64,000 bases of DNA from JAQICJ01 sp041686345 (lineage in GTDB: Bacteria > Myxococcota_A > Polyangia > HGW-17), in the NCBI GenBank assembly GCA_041686345.1, contig JAWLEA010000004.1, positions 10,614 to 74,613 on the forward strand. The letters run 5' to 3'. Below the pieces are notes generated by a model, which made no database searches, was not told the origin of the DNA, and saw nothing but the letters and a program-made list of their open reading frames with translations. Positions 1 to 8,775 of this stretch are shown piece after piece. Both the position numbers and the translations under genes were made by a program. The first letter of the stretch is position 1. The number at the start of each line of letters is the position of its first letter.

Positions 1-2
1 AA

Positions 3-920
3 ACAGGAACCCTTACCAGGGGAAATTTTGGGATGACCCGATATGCCTCACTCAATGAGGATTTCGACGACAAAGAGATTTTACGCCTGGCAGGAGCGCT
101 GGAGGAAAAATCAGAACATCCATTAGCCATGGGAATCATGCAGAAAATAAAGGACGAAAAAATTGAACTTCCCCAAGCAGAAAATTTTAACGCTATTACC
201 GGAAAAGGGATTGAAGCTAGGGTAGAAAATAAAAACGTAAAGGTGGTCAGCCCGGGTTATGTCAAAGAAAAGGATCTTGAGGTACCCGACAAAGCCTATA
301 AAAATGAGGCGGAAACTGTTGTTTTTGTGATGGTAGATGATCAACTGGCGGGTTTTATTGCCATGGCCGATGAAATACGAGAGGAGTCGTACGAAGCGGT
401 AAAAACATTAAAGAAATCTGGTATAAAATTATATATGATGACCGGCGATAACGAAAAAGTGGCCAAAAGTGTCAGCGACGAGCTGGGTCTGGACGGTTAT
501 TTTGCCGGAATTCTTCCCGACCAGAAGTTGAAGAAAGTAAAAGAATTTCAGCAAGAGGGCGAGTTTGTGGCCATGACCGGCGACGGAATCAACGATGCTC
601 CGGCCCTGGCTGCCGCCGATGTGGGAATTGCCGTAGGATCGGGTACGGATATTGCCGCCGAAACGGCTGATATTATTCTGGTAAACAGTAATCCTGCCGA
701 TATCGCTTCACTTATTCTATTTGGTAAGGCTACCTACAAAAAAATGATTCAGAACTTTATCTGGGCCACCGGGTACAATGTGGTGGCTATACCAATGGCG
801 GCCGGGGTTCTGTTCAGTGCGGGCATTCTCATTAGTCCGGCATTAGGCGCGATCTTGATGAGTTTAAGTACAGTTATTGTGGCCATAAATGCGCAATTGC
901 TGAAACGAAAGATAAGCTAA
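3..920 (+). CDS. P1B-type heavy-metal ATPase, C-terminal half (CopB-like), 5' truncated by window edge
   Basis: Reading in frame from base 3 gives TGTLTRGNF, the second half of the DKTGTLT phosphorylation motif, so the gene begins outside the window and the ATG at base 33 is internal. Downstream come the nucleotide-binding domain (SEHPLA motif, MTGDN), the hinge GDGINDAP, and two last membrane helices. The helix-7 motif YNVVAIP and helix-8 motif MSLSTVIVAINA match the P1B-3 (CopB) subgroup rather than CopA, so a Cu/Ag exporter in the inner membrane is likely; metal specificity is inferred from family motifs. It ends with a short basic tail, the usual end for the family. No partner gene is visible. 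Confidence 0.9.
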   Translation, partial: TGTLTRGNFGMTRYASLNEDFDDKEILRLAGALEEKSEHPLAMGIMQKIKDEKIELPQAENFNAITGKGIEARVENKNVKVVSPGYVKEKDLEVPDKAYKNEAETVVFVMVDDQLAGFIAMADEIREESYEAVKTLKKSGIKLYMMTGDNEKVAKSVSDELGLDGYFAGILPDQKLKKVKEFQQEGEFVAMTGDGINDAPALAAADVGIAVGSGTDIAAETADIILVNSNPADIASLILFGKATYKKMIQNFIWATGYNVVAIPMAAGVLFSAGILISPALGAILMSLSTVIVAINAQLLKRKIS

Positions 921-949
921 AAAACAGTGTAGAACAAATACATCATTTT

Positions 950-1063
950 TCCAGCCGTGGCCAATAACCAGTATCCTGAAACGAGAACTAACTTCGAAGT
1001 TACTCCGCGCATCTGAGGCAAACTTCTCATTCAGTCAAAAACCCCCATTCTGGGATGGGAACT
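950..1063 (-). repeat. Family A palindromic repeat, truncated composite copy
   Basis: Read on the minus strand, 1063 to 990 is the left half of the 164-bp family A element (AGTTCCCATCCCAGAATGG, then CAGATGCGCGGAGTAACTTCG). At 989 the sequence switches to AGTTCTCGTTTCAGGATA, the left end of a diverged family A copy, and fades near 950. This is the same arrangement as the nested copy at 5866-6195, but without right halves. It lies between the ATPase gene and the transglycosylase gene at 1155. Confidence 0.75.
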
Positions 1064-1154
1064 AGATAGTTCATCAAAAAAATATTTTGGTTGGGAATAA
1101 TGGGGGGTGAAAATTTGTTTTTTTTTTGGTTTCAACTAGTATCTTGATCAACTT

Positions 1155-3224
1155 ATGCTGTTTTTGATTCTTAACCTCATTTTAACGCAAAATCCCTACA
1201 TTCCTCCTCAGACTTTGAAGTCGAGGTTGCTTCCTCAGTCTAAAGGGAGGCTCTGGGTTCGGGGCAAGCCGTTAGCGGAAGTGGAAACTTCTTCTTCTTT
1301 CAAGGCTTTGCAATTGATGGAGAATAAGTTGTTTCCGGTAAAGTCCAAGAAACTTTCCAAAATCAAGGAAAAAAATTTAAAGCCCAAGAAACTTTCCAAA
1401 ATCAAGGTAAAACAGCCTCAGGTTCCCAAATCTCTAAGTTGGCTCAAGGGGATGAAATATCCAGATATTCCGGTAAAATTTGATGAATCTCTGGTTAAAT
1501 ATCTCAAATTTTTTCGCTACAATCGCACCGGGCGGGCCATTATCAAAGGTTGGATTCAGAATTGCGGACGCTATCGTCAGATGATTCTCAAGGTTCTGGC
1601 CAGAAACAAACTGCCCAGCTCTTTGTTGTATGTGGCTTTTATTGAGAGTGGTTGTTTGAAGAAGGTCAGATCATATGCCGGGGCGCTGGGGCTGTGGCAG
1701 ATAATGCCCAGTGGAGCCAAAACCTACGGGTTGCAAAAAGATCATTGGGTTGATCAACGTTATAATCCCGAGTTATCTACCGTTGCGGTGATGGATTATT
1801 TCAGGGATCTTTATTTTCGATTTGGTGATTGGAATATTGCTCTGGCTGCTTATAATTGCGGTTATGGCAGGATGCTGCAGTCTATCCGCAGATATGCGAC
1901 CAACGATTTTTGGAAATTGCAGAAGTTTGAAAATGCCCTTCCCCGTCAGTCCCAACTTTATGTACCCAAATTGCTGGCAGTGGCCATAGCTGATCTGAAC
2001 CGGGACAAGTTCAAACTGGGAAAACTTGATATCAAAAAACCTTATTCCTTCAAGGAGATCAATGTTCCCGGCAAGACTTCACTTTATCGTCTGTCTCAAT
2101 TGTTACATATTTCCTATGACAAGATGAAAATTCTCAATCGGGAATATATCAGGCGCAGAACACCTCCGGGCAAAAAAAGATGGCCGGTGCGAATTCCTGT
2201 GGACAAGTACAAAGATTCCATGAAGCGGCTGTCCAAAATATCGCCGTCCTGGTATCACTACAAGGTTTACACTGTTAAATTGGGGGATACTCTCACCTCC
2301 ATAGCCAAAAAGTTTCGCTGGTCCACCTACAAGTTGAGGAAAGCCAACCGGCTTAGCAGTTCTACCGAGTTGAAGACGGGCTTGAAAATTCTGGTTCCCA
2401 GGCGCAAACCCATTGATATAAAAATAAATTATGAAGAAAAAGAAAGATTTATTGCCCCTTATCCAGGAAATATCAAAAAACCCAAAGGTAAGGTCAGATA
2501 TTTTTATCGTACTCATCGGGGAGATACCCTCAAAAAGATTGCCAAATATCTCAAGCTGCCTTTGAAAAAAATCCTCTACTGGAATAATCTGAATTCCAAG
2601 GCCAAAATTACCTACCACATGTATTTGCAGGTTTTTCTGCCCAAGGACAAAAAAGCACCGGATTTCTTGATTCATGAAGACAAGATCAAATCTATGAAGG
2701 TGGAGTCAAAGGAATTCCATCAATACCATCTGGCAGATATCAACAAATACAGAATAATCTATACTGTACACAAACACGATACTGTCGGTAAACTTTGCAA
2801 AAAATTCGGCACTTCCCGCAGGGCTTTACGACAAGTCAACGGTAAAAAACTAGGCAAGTTGAAAGTTGGCGAAAAGCTGGTGATTTATGCGAAGAAAAGC
2901 AAGGTGGGCAGTTATATTCGCAAGGATAGACTCAAGAAAAAGCGGTTGGCTCAAAAGAAAATTGCCAAAAGCAAACCCCAGAAAATTCCGGTCAAAAAAA
3001 CAAAGAAGGCTGAAAAATCCCCTGCCAAGGAGAAAAAATCCCCTGCTGAATCTTTGAAAGATATCGAACAGAATTTGCAGAAGATCAAAATCCCTCTCAG
3101 TATTCCCTTGAAAGACGATATTTCCAGTCAAAAGGGCAAAGTTTGGAAAGGAAAAGTAAATATTAAATTGCCAAAACCAGCCAAATCAGCCAAGACTGAA
3201 AAAAAAGATGAAACCAAGAAATAA
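1155..3224 (+). CDS. mltD: Membrane-bound lytic murein transglycosylase D-like, SLT plus three LysM domains
   Basis: Cleaves glycan strands of peptidoglycan in the periplasm. A short hydrophobic N-terminus (LFLILNLIL) serves as a possible signal. The transglycosylase domain lies around residues 130-290, with catalytic Glu164 in IESGC and the typical GALGLWQIMP and AAYNCG motifs. Three LysM modules follow (VYTVKLGDTLTSIA near 370, FYRTHRGDTLKKIA near 450, IYTVHKHDTVGKL near 535), then a Lys/Pro-rich tail of about 100 residues. The N-terminal region contains a small duplication (KKLSKIK twice). No clear ribosome site precedes the ATG. The 3' end overlaps rnhB by 17 bp, so the two are probably co-transcribed. 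Confidence 0.9.
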   Translation: MLFLILNLILTQNPYIPPQTLKSRLLPQSKGRLWVRGKPLAEVETSSSFKALQLMENKLFPVKSKKLSKIKEKNLKPKKLSKIKVKQPQVPKSLSWLKGMKYPDIPVKFDESLVKYLKFFRYNRTGRAIIKGWIQNCGRYRQMILKVLARNKLPSSLLYVAFIESGCLKKVRSYAGALGLWQIMPSGAKTYGLQKDHWVDQRYNPELSTVAVMDYFRDLYFRFGDWNIALAAYNCGYGRMLQSIRRYATNDFWKLQKFENALPRQSQLYVPKLLAVAIADLNRDKFKLGKLDIKKPYSFKEINVPGKTSLYRLSQLLHISYDKMKILNREYIRRRTPPGKKRWPVRIPVDKYKDSMKRLSKISPSWYHYKVYTVKLGDTLTSIAKKFRWSTYKLRKANRLSSSTELKTGLKILVPRRKPIDIKINYEEKERFIAPYPGNIKKPKGKVRYFYRTHRGDTLKKIAKYLKLPLKKILYWNNLNSKAKITYHMYLQVFLPKDKKAPDFLIHEDKIKSMKVESKEFHQYHLADINKYRIIYTVHKHDTVGKLCKKFGTSRRALRQVNGKKLGKLKVGEKLVIYAKKSKVGSYIRKDRLKKKRLAQKKIAKSKPQKIPVKKTKKAEKSPAKEKKSPAESLKDIEQNLQKIKIPLSIPLKDDISSQKGKVWKGKVNIKLPKPAKSAKTEKKDETKK

Positions 3225-3867
3225 ACAGAAGTTCAAATATATTGCCGGTCTGGACGAGGCAGGGCGCGGTTCTTTGATTGGGCCGATGTTTCTGTCCCTT
3301 TGTGCTGTCGATCTGAGGGGATATCAGGATAATCTGGGTAATCTGCGAGATTCCAAATATTACGGTTCTTCAGCCAGGGGTAAAAAACAGCGACAGGAAT
3401 TGAGTCTGATGATCAAACAATCAACCCGGGTGTTTATTTTTGAAGTTCCAACTGAATATATCGATTATTGTCTTACCCACGACAGAAGTTTGAATAATCT
3501 GGAGATTGAAGCTGCCAGAGTTATGCTTTCCCAACTCAATAATCCCGGTCAAACTCAAATCAAAGCTGATGGAGAAAGAATTTTTTCTCCTCTGGTAACA
3601 GAGTTTCCAACCCTTGAGGCTGAAAACAAAGCCGATGATAAATACCCCATTACGGCTGCCGCTTCCATTGTGGCCAAAACCTGCAGAGATCAGTGGATGA
3701 CCGATTATTATCGGCGAATGGATATGCCTTTTGAGTGCGGGGGAGGTGGTTACCCCAACCAGTCAACTGCCCGTTTTGTTGATTTTTATCGTGAGAAATA
3801 CGATAAATTTCCTCCTTCCTATCGTCATAGTTGGAAAAAAAAGCCCCAAAAACTTCCTCTTTTTTAA
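3208..3867 (+). CDS. rnhB: Ribonuclease HII
   Basis: Removes RNA from RNA-DNA hybrids, including misincorporated ribonucleotides. The active site is complete: GLDEAGRGS gives Asp16-Glu17, KADG gives Asp121, and KADDKYPITAAASIVAK gives the fourth acid near Asp143-144. The C-terminal SYRHSW motif is also present. At 219 aa the length is normal for RNase HII. It starts inside the 3' end of the transglycosylase gene, so translation is probably coupled. A non-coding stretch of about 125 bp follows before the macrodomain gene. Confidence 0.92.
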   Translation: MKPRNKQKFKYIAGLDEAGRGSLIGPMFLSLCAVDLRGYQDNLGNLRDSKYYGSSARGKKQRQELSLMIKQSTRVFIFEVPTEYIDYCLTHDRSLNNLEIEAARVMLSQLNNPGQTQIKADGERIFSPLVTEFPTLEAENKADDKYPITAAASIVAKTCRDQWMTDYYRRMDMPFECGGGGYPNQSTARFVDFYREKYDKFPPSYRHSWKKKPQKLPLF

Positions 3868-3991
3868 ATCAAATAAAAATGTTAAATTAATCACAGTTGC
3901 TTTTGGGTAAAATTAGAGGGCACAGGACCATCTTCTGTGTTTTGTCGCGGATTTGCATGTACTTTACCTGATTAGTGTTTGGAGGTTTTTT

Positions 3992-4522
3992 ATGGATTAT
4001 GGCAATAAAATTAAGATTATTAAAGACGATATAACCAAACAGCAGGTTGATATAATAGTAAATGCAGCCAACAAGGAACTGGTTGGAGGTGGAGGAGTGG
4101 ACGGTGCTGTCCACCGAGCTGCCGGTCCTGAAATGATGGAGGAATTAAAGGAAAAATACAAAGGTTGTCCCGTGGGGGAAGCTCGCAAAACCAAAGGTTA
4201 CGAATTGCCGGCAAAATTTGTTTATCATGCGGTGGGACCGGTTTGGCAGGGTGGGAAAAACAATGAAGATGAGCTTTTGCGATATGCATATTCCTATTGC
4301 TATGATCTGATGTATATTGACAACCTCAAAACAATTGCTTTCCCGGCAATTTCCTGTGGAGTTTATAATTTTCCCCTTAAGCGGGCAGCCAAAATAGTGA
4401 AAGAGATTACTCTGGAAAAACTCGAAGAGCATAAACAGATTGAAAAAGTAATTTTCTGTCTGTTCAGCGACAAAGCTTTAGATATTTACCAGAAAACCTT
4501 CTCCGATAACCTGAATGCTTAA
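3992..4522 (+). CDS. Macrodomain protein (ADP-ribose / O-acetyl-ADP-ribose binding)
   Basis: Small stand-alone macrodomain of 176 aa. The signatures are IIVNAANKELVGGGGVDGAVHRAAG near the N-terminus, GEARKTKGYELPAKFVYHAVGP, and AFPAISCGVYNFP for the second phosphate-binding loop. Family members bind ADP-ribose and many hydrolyse O-acetyl-ADP-ribose or remove ADP-ribose from proteins; which applies here cannot be seen. The start at 3992 is chosen because GGAGG lies 6 bases upstream (3981-3985); an in-frame upstream ATG at 3953 has no ribosome site. It overlaps the convergent lipoprotein gene by 4 bp. Confidence 0.92.
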   Translation: MDYGNKIKIIKDDITKQQVDIIVNAANKELVGGGGVDGAVHRAAGPEMMEELKEKYKGCPVGEARKTKGYELPAKFVYHAVGPVWQGGKNNEDELLRYAYSYCYDLMYIDNLKTIAFPAISCGVYNFPLKRAAKIVKEITLEKLEEHKQIEKVIFCLFSDKALDIYQKTFSDNLNA

Positions 4523-5487
4523 AAACAAGGATGAGAAAAAAGAGAGAGGGGGATGATTTTGGACATGGAATACCAGAATTTGGAGATGCCCATATGGTTT
4601 TTTGCAGCTGTTTTTTGAAGGAATTTGGGATAATTGGGAGGTAATTTTAATGAGTTGGTCAGGTATTTCAACTTTATTACCGGGGTGGTGATAGTTTTGC
4701 CTTTGATCATGGATCTGAAGATATAAGCCAGAACGATAGGAGCATTAATCTGTTTATATGTGGTTTTTTTGCCAAAGCCGATCATGAAGATAACTCTGTC
4801 CGATTTGACCAAAGAGAGACCAAATCCTTTTAAATTTGAAGTTTTGAAGGTAAGTCCTGCTGTTTTGTGTTTATTAGAAAGTTTGTTGATATTAAGAATG
4901 CGGAAGTTCCAGCCTTTTCTTTTGGCCAGTTTTTCCAGGAAGAGAGTGATGTATTTTTTGGCAGAGGTTGCTGATGCGTTGGGATTTTTAGCGAAAATTA
5001 TATGGTATTGAAATTGGTCTATATCTTTTTTGCTTTTGAAAATACTGAGAGTTCGGTTTTTTATTTGGGGATACCAACCCTGGGGATAAAAAAATGAGTA
5101 ATCGTATTTGGAAGAATATTTGGAAACCATGGTAAGGGAACCGTTGGAAAGTTTTTGAGTTTCGTGCTTATTCTCGGATTTCGAAAAGTCATGGGGTTCG
5201 GATTTGGAAACGGGAGTTGAAAGATTGTTGGAATAAGCTGTAGACTCTTTGCGGGGATAAGAGCTGGTTTTGGGATAATTGTAGTCCTCGTTATCAGCCT
5301 CATGTTCAACCGGAGGGCTTTGAATATCCGGTTCGGATGAAGTTTCATATTCGATTTCTTGAGGGCTTTGGTAATTGTTATTTTTGTAATGGTGGTTATT
5401 ATTGTGGTGATTATTTCTGGGGAGAGTACATCCAGCAAAAAAGACAAGTCCCACCAGAATAATCGAAGTTTTGACTGATTTATACAT
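4519..5487 (-). CDS. Hypothetical lipoprotein with Asn/His-rich linker
   Basis: Family not recognised. The N-terminus is a lipoprotein signal peptide with lipobox FFAGC (Cys about residue 20). A low-complexity linker follows, very rich in Asn and His and then Ser, Pro and Glu, to about residue 120. A folded C-terminal domain begins at YSSKYDYSFFYPQGWYP, a pattern like PsbP/DcrB-type domains of envelope lipoproteins, but this is only a resemblance. AAGGTG precedes the ATG. It converges on the macrodomain gene, overlapping by 4 bp, and its 5' side faces the repeat cluster at 5531-6195. Confidence 0.7.
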   Translation of the reverse strand: MYKSVKTSIILVGLVFFAGCTLPRNNHHNNNHHYKNNNYQSPQEIEYETSSEPDIQSPPVEHEADNEDYNYPKTSSYPRKESTAYSNNLSTPVSKSEPHDFSKSENKHETQKLSNGSLTMVSKYSSKYDYSFFYPQGWYPQIKNRTLSIFKSKKDIDQFQYHIIFAKNPNASATSAKKYITLFLEKLAKRKGWNFRILNINKLSNKHKTAGLTFKTSNLKGFGLSLVKSDRVIFMIGFGKKTTYKQINAPIVLAYIFRSMIKGKTITTPVIKLKYLTNSLKLPPNYPKFLQKTAAKNHMGISKFWYSMSKIIPLSLFSHPCF

Positions 5488-5530
5488 TTAAAGCACCTTT
5501 TCCACAGATAAACCTGATTCCCGTCTGACA

Positions 5531-5693
5531 AGTTCCCGACCCAGAATAGGGGTTTTAATTAAATGATAAATTTGCCTCAGATGCACGGAATAACTTTGCA
5601 GATATAGTTGCAACCATAATAATAAGTTATGACAAAGCAGATCAATTAAAATTCCGCATTCAGACGATGACCTTCCTTTTTGGGATGGGAACT
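5531..5693 (+). repeat. Family A palindromic repeat, full copy
   Basis: Begins AGTTCCCGACCCAGAATAGG and ends TTTTTGGGATGGGAACT, with diverged but clearly inverted termini. Length is 163 bp. Interior landmarks shared with other copies include CCTCAGATGC, GGAATAACTTTGCAGATATAGTTG and AAGTTATGACAAAGCAGATC. The 170 bp between this copy and the next (5694-5865) show no gene or recognisable motif beyond AT-rich tracts. Confidence 0.85.
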
Positions 5694-5865
5694 AACTATA
5701 GACTATTATAGTCACAGATTAATTCAAGGTAAAGAAACTTTAATTTGCGGATTCCTGTAAGATTCAATCTGTGATCTGATTTGACAGGAAGGTTTAATTG
5801 TTTGCAATTTTTTTTTGAGGAATTAAGATAATTTTCATCTTTTTGCACGGGTTTGCAAACTAAAT

Positions 5866-6195
5866 AGTTTCTATCCCAGAAGTGGTGTTATTGGAAGAAT
5901 GAGAAGTTTGCCTCAGATGCGCGGAGAAACTGCGCAGAAAGTTCTCGTTTCAGGATAGAGGTTATTAACTGAGTAAGAAATTGGATTGAGATGCGCGAAG
6001 TAACTTCGCAGATATAGCCACAACTATTTCAAGCAGTTACGACAAAGCAGATCAATCCAATTTCCGTGCTTCAGGTGATGACCTTTCATTCTAAAACGAG
6101 AACTCTAAGCCACAACTATTTCAAGCAGTTATGACAAAGCAGATGAGGTAAGATTCCGCATTCAGATGATGATATCCATTTTTGGGATGGAAACT
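5866..6195 (+). repeat. Family A palindromic repeat, outer copy split by a nested copy
   Basis: Outer element halves are 5866-5939 (74 bp) and 6105-6195 (91 bp). Joined, they make 165 bp, the normal element length, with termini AGTTTCTATCCCA and TGGGATGGAAACT. The break falls at the centre, after GCGCAGAA and before CTAAGCCACAACTATTTC. The right end lies only 36 bp before the queC start codon. Confidence 0.85.
5940..6104 (+). repeat. Family A palindromic repeat, inner (nested) copy
   Basis: A complete 165-bp element sitting inside another element. Its termini are a diverged pair, AGTTCTCGTTTCAG and CTAAAACGAGAACT, that still match each other as inverted repeats (AGTTCTCGTTT / AAACGAGAACT). 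The interior matches the consensus (GGATTGAGATGCGCGAAGTAACTTCGCAGATATAG and so on). No clear target duplication is visible at its borders. Confidence 0.85.
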
Positions 6196-6231
6196 AAATA
6201 CCCGTAAACAGTAAATCTCAGGATAATTTAA

Positions 6232-6930
6232 ATGAAATCAAAGAAAAAAGCTATTGTTTTATTAAGCGGAGGACTTGATTCCACTACAACTCTGGCTCTG
6301 GCCATTGACCGAGGTTTCTCCCCTCTGGGGCTCAGTTTCAGTTACGGACAGAGACATAGTGTCGAAATGGAAGCAGCCAGAAAAATAACTGATTTTTTCA
6401 AAATTGAAGAGCAGATTGTACTTGATCTGCCTCTGGCTCAAATTGGGGGTAATGTGTTGACTGATTCTTCCGCTGAAGTTCCTCATACTCAGGAGGAAAC
6501 ACCTGAAGATGATATTCCCCCTACTTACGTTCCCGCCCGCAATACGATTTTTCTTTCCTATGCCTTGGCTGTGGCTGAAGTGAAAGAGATCACCGATATT
6601 TTCATAGGAGTCAGTTCCGTAGATTACTCAGGCTATCCCGATTGTCGTCCCCCCTTTATCAAATCTTTTGAAGAAATGGCCAATCAAGCAACAAAACTGG
6701 GAATACAGGGAAAAACTGTTAAAATTCATGCTCCTCTCATGCAGCTTGATAAAGCTCAAACCATCAAAGTCGGGTTGGATCTGGGAGTTGATTATTCCAT
6801 CACCCACACCTGTTATGATCCCGATGAACAAGGGCGCGCCTGTGGAGAATGCGACTCCTGCAAATTGAGATTGCAAGGATTTGCCCGCTTGGGAATTGAA
6901 GATCCGGCTGTATACAGGAACAAGCCATGA
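6232..6930 (+). CDS. queC: 7-cyano-7-deazaguanine (preQ0) synthase QueC
   Basis: ATP-dependent conversion of 7-carboxy-7-deazaguanine plus ammonia to preQ0, the last step of the preQ0 pathway. The PP-loop motif SGGLDS is at residues 12-17. Four zinc cysteines near the C-terminus are Cys194, Cys204, Cys207 and Cys210 (HTCYDPDEQGRACGECDSC). YVPARNTIF is the usual substrate-loop motif. At 232 aa the length is standard. It overlaps queE by 4 bp (ATGA) and heads an apparent operon queC-queE-queD-folE2. Only 36 bp separate it from the family A repeat, so its promoter probably lies in or before repeat DNA. Confidence 0.96.
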   Translation: MKSKKKAIVLLSGGLDSTTTLALAIDRGFSPLGLSFSYGQRHSVEMEAARKITDFFKIEEQIVLDLPLAQIGGNVLTDSSAEVPHTQEETPEDDIPPTYVPARNTIFLSYALAVAEVKEITDIFIGVSSVDYSGYPDCRPPFIKSFEEMANQATKLGIQGKTVKIHAPLMQLDKAQTIKVGLDLGVDYSITHTCYDPDEQGRACGECDSCKLRLQGFARLGIEDPAVYRNKP

Positions 6931-7562
6931 AAACTCTTCAGGTTTTCAATATTTTCAAATCAATCCAGGGAGAATCTTCCTGGCAAGGACGCAATTGCAC
7001 TTTTATCCGACTATCCGGTTGTCCTTTGAATTGTAGTTGGTGTGACACTCCGGAAGCCAGAAGTTTCGACAGTGGTACTCCCATGGAACTTGATCAAATT
7101 GTCAAGGCCGTCAGTGTCACCGGTTGCACTTTGGTGGAAGTTACCGGAGGAGAGCCCCTGGTCCAGCAAAATGCCATGACTTTGCTGGGTAAGTTGAATG
7201 ACAAGGGTTTTGAAACGCTGCTGGAAACAAGTGGCGCTTTCTCTATTTCGGGGGTTGATAAAAGGACAAAGATCATTATGGATATAAAGCCCCCTTCTTC
7301 GGGGGAAGATGAAAAAATGCTCTCTTCCAATTTGGATATTCTCAAAACAGGAGATGAGGTCAAATTTCCCATAGCTGACCGCAATGACTTTTCCTGCGCT
7401 CTTTGTCAACTCAGAGAGATTGAAGATCGTTGTTTTACTCCTTTGTTCACACCTGTGGAGCCCTCAATGAATCCAAAATTACTGGCAAAATGGTTTCTGG
7501 AAGCAGCTCCACCTGATGCCAGATTCCAGCTTCAACTGCATAAGTTGTTGAATCTCGCCTGA
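6927..7562 (+). CDS. queE: 7-carboxy-7-deazaguanine synthase QueE (radical SAM)
   Basis: Radical-SAM enzyme that contracts CPH4 to 7-carboxy-7-deazaguanine. The cluster-binding motif is CPLNCSWC (Cys32, Cys36, Cys39), a canonical CX3CX2C. The N-terminal FKSIQGESSWQGRNCTFIRLSGC is characteristic of QueE, and EVTGGEPLVQ is the SAM-contacting GGEP motif. Length 211 aa is normal. Its start overlaps the queC stop by 4 bp and an 11-bp gap separates it from queD, in keeping with one transcript. Confidence 0.96.
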   Translation: MKTLQVFNIFKSIQGESSWQGRNCTFIRLSGCPLNCSWCDTPEARSFDSGTPMELDQIVKAVSVTGCTLVEVTGGEPLVQQNAMTLLGKLNDKGFETLLETSGAFSISGVDKRTKIIMDIKPPSSGEDEKMLSSNLDILKTGDEVKFPIADRNDFSCALCQLREIEDRCFTPLFTPVEPSMNPKLLAKWFLEAAPPDARFQLQLHKLLNLA

Positions 7563-7573
7563 AGGGTTAGAAA

Positions 7574-7951
7574 ATGCATACAGTCAAACTTGTCAAAAAA
7601 TTTCATTTCGAAGCGGCACACAGGTTGGTCAATGCCCCTGATGGACACAAATGCCGTAATCTGCACGGCCACAGTTTTAAATTTGAAATAGAAGTAAAAG
7701 GAAAGGTGGATCCGGAACGGGGATGGTTTATGGATTATAAAGACATAAGCCGGATTGCGAAACCGGTTGTGGAAGAATTGGATCATTCCTATCTCAATGA
7801 TATACCCGGGCTTGAAAATGGAACCAGTGAAAATTTGGCCAAATGGATTTGGGAGAAGATCGACACAAAAATCAAAGGATTACATCGGGTTTCTGTTTAT
7901 GAAACAGCAAGTTCGGAATGTCACTATTATGGAGCAGCCAAGCATGTCTGA
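7574..7951 (+). CDS. queD: 6-carboxy-5,6,7,8-tetrahydropterin synthase QueD
   Basis: Converts dihydroneopterin triphosphate to CPH4, the second step to preQ0. The zinc ligands are His16 (AAHRL) with His31 and His33 (NLHGHS). Catalytic Cys27 is in KCRNLHGH, DHSYLND carries the Asp-His pair, and a late Glu lies in VYETAS. At 125 aa it is the bacterial QueD size. Its stop codon lies inside the folE2 start region (8-bp overlap). Confidence 0.96.
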   Translation: MHTVKLVKKFHFEAAHRLVNAPDGHKCRNLHGHSFKFEIEVKGKVDPERGWFMDYKDISRIAKPVVEELDHSYLNDIPGLENGTSENLAKWIWEKIDTKIKGLHRVSVYETASSECHYYGAAKHV

Positions 7952-8744
7952 AATGGAAGATGTACAAAATCACAAAGATAATCGTGAAATACCAATAGAT
8001 CATGTTGGAATAACCAGTATCAAATGGCCCATCAAGGTGATGGACAGGCAAAACGGTTCCCAGCACACGGTAGCTGAATTTACCATGTCTGTGGATCTGC
8101 CCAAAGAATTCAAGGGAACCCATATGAGCCGCTTTGTTACGATTCTTTCTGATTTCAGCAATGAGATCACGGCTGAAAAGCTTCCCGGAATTATCAGGGA
8201 GATGCAAAAACGACTGGATGCAACTGAGGCCCATCTCAAGGTTGATTTTCCCTATTTTATCGAGAAAAAAGCTCCAATTTCCGAAGTTAAATCATTGATG
8301 AAGTATGATTGTGGTTTTTTGATTACCGCCAACGGGGAAGAACTCGATTATATTCTGGAAGTTGATGTTCCCGTCACCAGTTTGTGTCCTTGTTCCAAAG
8401 CGGTTTCAGACTATGGCGCTCATAATCAGAGAGGGCACATCATTATCAAGGTGCGACCACAAAAAAAAGACAAGGATAATTTTATCCATATCTGGCTGGA
8501 AGAGCTTTTTACTCTGGCAGAATCTTCGTCGAGTGCTCCCATCTATCCCCTGCTCAAGAGAAAAGACGAACGCTTTGTTACCATGCAGGCTTACGACAAT
8601 CCCGTTTTTGTTGAAGACATGGTACGCAACGCAGCTGTCAAACTGAGAAAAGATCCGAGAATAAGCTGGTATGAAGTATCAGCTTTCAACGACGAATCCA
8701 TCCACGATCACAAGGCTTTTGCCGTTACTACCTGGACCAGATAA
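7944..8744 (+). CDS. folE2: GTP cyclohydrolase FolE2 (type IB)
   Basis: Makes dihydroneopterin triphosphate from GTP, the first step shared by preQ0 and folate synthesis. FolE2 (COG1469) signatures are GTHMSRF near the N-terminus, the metal-binding TSLCPCSKAVSDYGAHNQRG segment, and the closing SINDESIHDHKA-like motif (FNDESIHDHKAFA). The start at 7944 is chosen because GGAG lies 9 bases upstream and the ORF then begins MSEMEDV; a longer reading back to 7755 only overlaps queD out of frame. The resulting 266 aa is the standard family length. Its placement with queC, queE and queD argues for a preQ0 role. Confidence 0.95.
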   Translation: MSEMEDVQNHKDNREIPIDHVGITSIKWPIKVMDRQNGSQHTVAEFTMSVDLPKEFKGTHMSRFVTILSDFSNEITAEKLPGIIREMQKRLDATEAHLKVDFPYFIEKKAPISEVKSLMKYDCGFLITANGEELDYILEVDVPVTSLCPCSKAVSDYGAHNQRGHIIIKVRPQKKDKDNFIHIWLEELFTLAESSSSAPIYPLLKRKDERFVTMQAYDNPVFVEDMVRNAAVKLRKDPRISWYEVSAFNDESIHDHKAFAVTTWTR

Positions 8745-8775
8745 TAATTTTTTTCCCAAGCCGGATTTTGTTTCT

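Noticed and set aside
6196..6231. preQ1 riboswitch before queC
   Set aside because: The 36 bp before the start are too short and I see no preQ1-I or -II pattern; the DNA upstream is mobile repeat.
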